Assembly (NCBI GenBank): GCA_016714645.1
Contig: JADKCI010000002.1
Span: 744,001-808,000 of the forward strand
Origin: Chromatiaceae bacterium
GTDB taxonomy: Bacteria; Pseudomonadota; Gammaproteobacteria; Chromatiales; Chromatiaceae
DNA length: 64,000 nucleotides
Direction of reading: 5' to 3'
Within the stretch, counting starts at the first letter, position 1. Every line of letters begins with the position of its first letter. The position numbers were made by a program, and so were the translations under genes. The notes beneath the pieces were generated by a model. The model searched no databases. It was not told the origin of the DNA and saw only the letters and a list, made by a program, of their open reading frames with translations. Positions 60,695 through 64,000 of this stretch are shown piece by piece.

Positions 60695-62569
60695 ATGGAA
60701 CCCCGACCGCCAGAGTTCGATCCCGTCTCGCCAGCCGGGGGCCCCAAGCCCGGAACAGACGACCGCTGGACGGTCCCGGACCTGATCGACTTCGAGTATT
60801 ACCTCGAACGCGACGAAATAGACCTGCGCGAGCGCCACGCCGCCCGGGCGGCACTCGCGGATCGGGATCGTGCCATCTACCTGGATGAGGTCGCCCCGGG
60901 GCTCGCGGGCCTGGAACCTCACTCCTCCCCCCACCGGCGCGGGAGTCTGCGCCGCTGGCTGACCGCGCGCCGCGCGGCGGAGCCCCCGGACCTGCGCGAC
61001 CTGCTGCCCGGCACCGCCTTTGATCACGCCCAGCGACTGGGGACCCTGATCCTGGCCGTGGTCGGTTTCCTGATAGGTATCGGCGCGGCTTCCACCCTCC
61101 TCAACTACGACGGGCGCTTGCCGGTCAATGTCTCCTGGTACCTCTTCCTCTTGGTGGGTGTGCAGTTCCTTTTGATCGGCGGCGGTGTTCTTACCTGGGT
61201 GCTGCGCCGGTCCCGGCCCGTTGGGGCCACCATCCAGGACGTCACCCTGCTCGGTCGGCTCATCCGCCCCCTCTTTTCGCGCCTCGGGAGCTGGGTGCAA
61301 CAGCAACGTCTGGCCCATGCGAGCCAGGAGGTCCGGGATCGTGCCCGCGCCAGCACCGGGATGCTGAAGTCCCAGTATCAGCTCTATGGGCGAGTCACCT
61401 ATCTGCCGGTCCTGGTTCCGGCCCAGGCGTTCGGGGTCGCCTTCAACCTGGGGGTTATCCTGACGACCATTGCGCTGGAGTGGTTTACGGATCTCGCTTT
61501 CGGCTGGGGCTCGGCCCTGGATGTCGGCCCCCAGGCCGTTTACGAACTGGCCCGCGCCGTGGCCACGCCCTGGTCCTGGCTGTTGGGCGAGGGGGTGGGC
61601 TACCCGACCCTGGACCAGGTGGCCGGTAGTCGCATCAACCTCAAGGATCCCCTGTTTTTGCTCGATGCCGGGCATTTGCGCTCCTGGCGCTGGTTCCTGG
61701 TGCTAGCGGTCCTCACCTACGGCCTGCTACCCCGGTTGGGTCTGCTGCTGGCATCGATTTATGCCCAGCGCCACCTCCTCAACCGGCTTCCCTTTACGCA
61801 CGCCCGCACCCAGGCCCTCTATGCCCGTCTGGTCACTCCGCGCCTGGAGACCGGGACCGGGGGGAGCGGACAAGGTCCGGCGATGCCTATTCCGGCCCCC
61901 CTCGTGCCCCGTGTCCATCGTCAACCTAAGCCCGAGCGAAAGCCCCAGCCCGAGCCTCAGCCCGAGCCAACGCTACCGCCGCGGCCCCAACTCGCGCCAA
62001 CGGTCCAGCCGCAGCCCGCGCTACGGCCTGAGTTACGGCTGGTAGAATCACAACCCGAGGCTGTGCCGGAGCCCCCATCCCAACCCCCCATCCTCGGCTT
62101 TGCCGGGGGCATCGCCCCGGATGCCTGTCTGTTGCTGATCCACGTCGATGTGGACGACCTGATCGAGGACCAGGACCGCCCACGGCTCGCTCGTCTGCTT
62201 GCGGCTAACACCGGCTGGCGAGTCGCCAGTGCCGCCTCCTTCGGCTCCGGTACCCTCATGACCGAGGGTGTGATCCAGTGGCTGGCGGAACAGGATTGGC
62301 AGGCCCCGCCGGCCCGGGTCGTGATCCTCATGGATGGCTCCCAGCCACCTATCACCGAGAACCTGCGCTTCCTGCGGGAACTGCGCGCCGCCGCCGGTAC
62401 CCATGCTCAACTCCTGCTCGCCCTGGTCGGCGATCCCCAGGATGATGATCCTCTGCCGCCGGTACGAGCCTTTGACTTCACCGACTGGCAGCGCAAGATC
62501 GACGCGCTGGGCGATCCCTACCTGCGTCTGGCCATGCTGGCACCCCCCCACTCGGATGGAGAGCCTTGA
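60695..62569 (+). CDS. DUF2868 domain membrane protein
   Basis: 624 aa. N-terminus contains LIDFEYYLERDEIDLRERHA; membrane segments at about 112-135 (LILAVVGFLIGIGAAST), 147-168, 244-268 and 331-355; long Pro/Glu linker (about 405-465); a C-terminal soluble alpha/beta domain (CLLLIHVDVDDLIEDQDRPR, WQAPPARVVILMDGSQPP). Matches the DUF2868 family, found next to the DUF3482 GTPase with overlapping codons (TGATG), as here. Role unknown, presumably at the inner membrane together with the GTPase. Confidence 0.88.
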   Translation: MEPRPPEFDPVSPAGGPKPGTDDRWTVPDLIDFEYYLERDEIDLRERHAARAALADRDRAIYLDEVAPGLAGLEPHSSPHRRGSLRRWLTARRAAEPPDLRDLLPGTAFDHAQRLGTLILAVVGFLIGIGAASTLLNYDGRLPVNVSWYLFLLVGVQFLLIGGGVLTWVLRRSRPVGATIQDVTLLGRLIRPLFSRLGSWVQQQRLAHASQEVRDRARASTGMLKSQYQLYGRVTYLPVLVPAQAFGVAFNLGVILTTIALEWFTDLAFGWGSALDVGPQAVYELARAVATPWSWLLGEGVGYPTLDQVAGSRINLKDPLFLLDAGHLRSWRWFLVLAVLTYGLLPRLGLLLASIYAQRHLLNRLPFTHARTQALYARLVTPRLETGTGGSGQGPAMPIPAPLVPRVHRQPKPERKPQPEPQPEPTLPPRPQLAPTVQPQPALRPELRLVESQPEAVPEPPSQPPILGFAGGIAPDACLLLIHVDVDDLIEDQDRPRLARLLAANTGWRVASAASFGSGTLMTEGVIQWLAEQDWQAPPARVVILMDGSQPPITENLRFLRELRAAAGTHAQLLLALVGDPQDDDPLPPVRAFDFTDWQRKIDALGDPYLRLAMLAPPHSDGEP

Positions 62570-64000
62570 TGGCGATTACTAAGAGCGAGATCCCGAGACT
62601 GGCGATCATGGGCCACCCCAATGCGGGTAAATCCTCGGTGGTCGCCACCCTGACCGAGAATGACCGCATCGCCATCGACCAGCGCGCGGGCACTACCACG
62701 GAATCAGACTTTTATCCGGTCATCATTGACGGCGAGACCGTCATCGAGTTCATCGACACCCCCGGTTTCCAGAATCCGGGGGCCATTCTGGAGTGGTTCC
62801 AGGCGCACCCGGAGATTCGCGACCTGGCCCGGGAGTTTGTCAAGACCCATCGCCACGATCCCATCTTCTCCCACGATTGCGCCCTCCTGGAGCCGGTGGC
62901 CATGGGGGCGGGCATGATCCTGGTGGTGGACGGCTCCAAGCGCATCAAGGAAAAGGATCGCATCGAGATCGAACTGATGCGTCTCACCGCGCGGCCGCGC
63001 ATGGCGATTCTCAATAATCTGACCAAGGAGACCCGCCACCTGGCCCAGTGGCAGGATACCTTGAGCAAGGGCTTCAACTCGGTGCGCGAATTTAACGCCC
63101 ACCGCGCCACCTATGGCGAGCGCATCAAGTTGCTCAAGGCCCTCAAGAGCATCGATCAGCGCTGGGAGGAGCGGCTGGCGCGGACCATCGATGCCTTCGA
63201 ACGCGATTGGGATCGGCGCACCGATCAGGCGGTGGATACCATCCTGACCCTCATGAAGGAGGCCCTGGGATTCCGGGTGAGCAAGACTTTCAAGGAAGCC
63301 AGGCTGGAGATGTCGGGGGGGCGCGATCAGGCCAAGGCCGAGGTGATGGTGGATCTGGAAGATAGTCTGCGCAAGCTGGAGGCCAATGCCCACCGCCAGA
63401 TCCGCGCCAACTTTCGGCACCATGTCTGGGACCAGTCGCCCGACTCACTGTTGGCCAAGGACTTGCTGTCTGACGAGGTGAACCGGGCCTTGGGGCTATC
63501 CCGGCGGGCCCTTGCCTTGGCCGGCATGACCGCCGGGGCTGCGACGGGCGCCGGGGTGGACATGGCGCTGGCCGGGACCTCCCTGGGTGGGGCGGCCTTT
63601 GTGGGTGCCATCGCGGGCGGATTGCTGGGGCTCGCGGGTGGCAAGGTCCTGGCCAAGCTGGATATCGAGATCAAACCGGGTACCGCGCGCTTCACCGCGG
63701 GTCCGGTCTCCAACCCCAAGTTCCCCTTTATCCTGCTCGACCGTGCCTTGCTCTTCAGTGCCCGGGCCATGAACTGGGCCCACGGGCGCCAGGCGGCGAA
63801 CGAGGCCGCCCTGGACAAGGTCCCGGAGAAACCCATCCCGGTGACGGGATTCACCGAAGAGCTGAACACCGCCGAGCAGCGTGAGTTGGCGCGGTTCTTC
63901 ACCGCTATTCGTAAGGGCAAGGCGTCCGATCGGGAGGATGCTTGCCGGGCCATCGTCAAACGCGTCCTGCGCGATCTCTCCGAGAATCGCATCGACAGCC
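62569..64000 (+). CDS. DUF3482 GTPase (3' partial)
   Basis: At least 477 codons, running off the window end. G1 IMGHPNAGKSSVVATL, G2 Thr in RAGTTTESDFYPV, G3 IEFIDTPGFQNPG, then MILVVDGSKRIKEKDRIEIE and MAILNNLTKE (G4-like). Residues about 305-370 are hydrophobic and Gly/Ala-rich (ALAGMTAGAATGAGVDMALA), then the DUF3482 region. ATG overlaps the DUF2868 stop. A membrane-associated GTPase of unknown role. Confidence 0.92.
   Translation, partial: MAITKSEIPRLAIMGHPNAGKSSVVATLTENDRIAIDQRAGTTTESDFYPVIIDGETVIEFIDTPGFQNPGAILEWFQAHPEIRDLAREFVKTHRHDPIFSHDCALLEPVAMGAGMILVVDGSKRIKEKDRIEIELMRLTARPRMAILNNLTKETRHLAQWQDTLSKGFNSVREFNAHRATYGERIKLLKALKSIDQRWEERLARTIDAFERDWDRRTDQAVDTILTLMKEALGFRVSKTFKEARLEMSGGRDQAKAEVMVDLEDSLRKLEANAHRQIRANFRHHVWDQSPDSLLAKDLLSDEVNRALGLSRRALALAGMTAGAATGAGVDMALAGTSLGGAAFVGAIAGGLLGLAGGKVLAKLDIEIKPGTARFTAGPVSNPKFPFILLDRALLFSARAMNWAHGRQAANEAALDKVPEKPIPVTGFTEELNTAEQRELARFFTAIRKGKASDREDACRAIVKRVLRDLSENRIDS

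Overview
The window looks like a chromosomal segment of a GC-rich gammaproteobacterium, most likely a purple sulfur bacterium or a relative (Chromatiales). This rests on the gene set: a TtrS/TtrR-like two-component pair, FetAB, TrmB, KefB- and CvrA-type antiporters, UspE, AsmA, MutY, YggX, and a DUF2868 gene next to a DUF3482 GTPase. The genus is inference; no 16S rRNA or photosynthesis gene is present.

Layout. (1) 1-10.8 kb, host backbone: sensor kinase (5' end outside the window) and response regulator, a MazEF-type toxin-antitoxin pair, the trmB-fetA-fetB operon, two monovalent cation/proton antiporters and a tandem universal stress protein. (2) 10,858-26,687, an AT-rich 15.8-kb genomic island inserted in the 3' end of tRNA-Gly(CCC). 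It is bounded by a 19-bp direct repeat and carries a tyrosine integrase, a serine recombinase, a consensus promoter with a terminator and no clear ORF between them, a helicase-primase replication protein, a peptidase with small phage-type genes, a secreted chimera (carbohydrate-binding module, collagen-like stretch, coiled coil, YadA-head repeats), and a caspase-led envelope gene cluster flanked by two identical 157-bp repeats. (3) 26.8-30.8 kb, host backbone again: AsmA, MutY, YggX, tRNA-Phe.

(4) 31-43.8 kb, an accessory and partly decayed defence region: remnants of an endo/exonuclease-phosphatase with Calx-beta repeats, a NYN nuclease and a DUF1156 methylase; a small Cys-rich repeat protein; then an operon-like run of SAM methyltransferase, Fic protein, unknown protein and phosphorothioation-associated methyltransferase; an IS50-group insertion sequence with 9-bp target duplication whose broken transposase carries a DruA-like (DUF4338) N-terminus; and an HNH endonuclease. 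(5) 43.8-49.5 kb, a minus-strand operon headed by a MerR-HTH/receiver fusion regulator: a conserved unknown, ARPP-1 + ADP-ribosylglycohydrolase (split by an in-frame amber codon), a second ADP-ribosylglycohydrolase (frameshifted), a metallophosphatase, a 2H phosphoesterase and a truncated conserved protein. Together these enzymes could degrade ADP-ribose phosphates or repair RNA ends.

(6) 49.7-64 kb: UmuC and a SRAP protein (both with frameshifts), a TPR pair, an aspartate/glutamate racemase with an in-frame stop, a HIT protein and a relic of a second HIT copy, a SNF2 helicase with a SWIM zinc-finger partner, DUF2868 and the DUF3482 GTPase (runs off the 3' end). Single-base frameshifts at G runs recur in regions 4-6, so some pseudogenes may be sequencing errors rather than biology.
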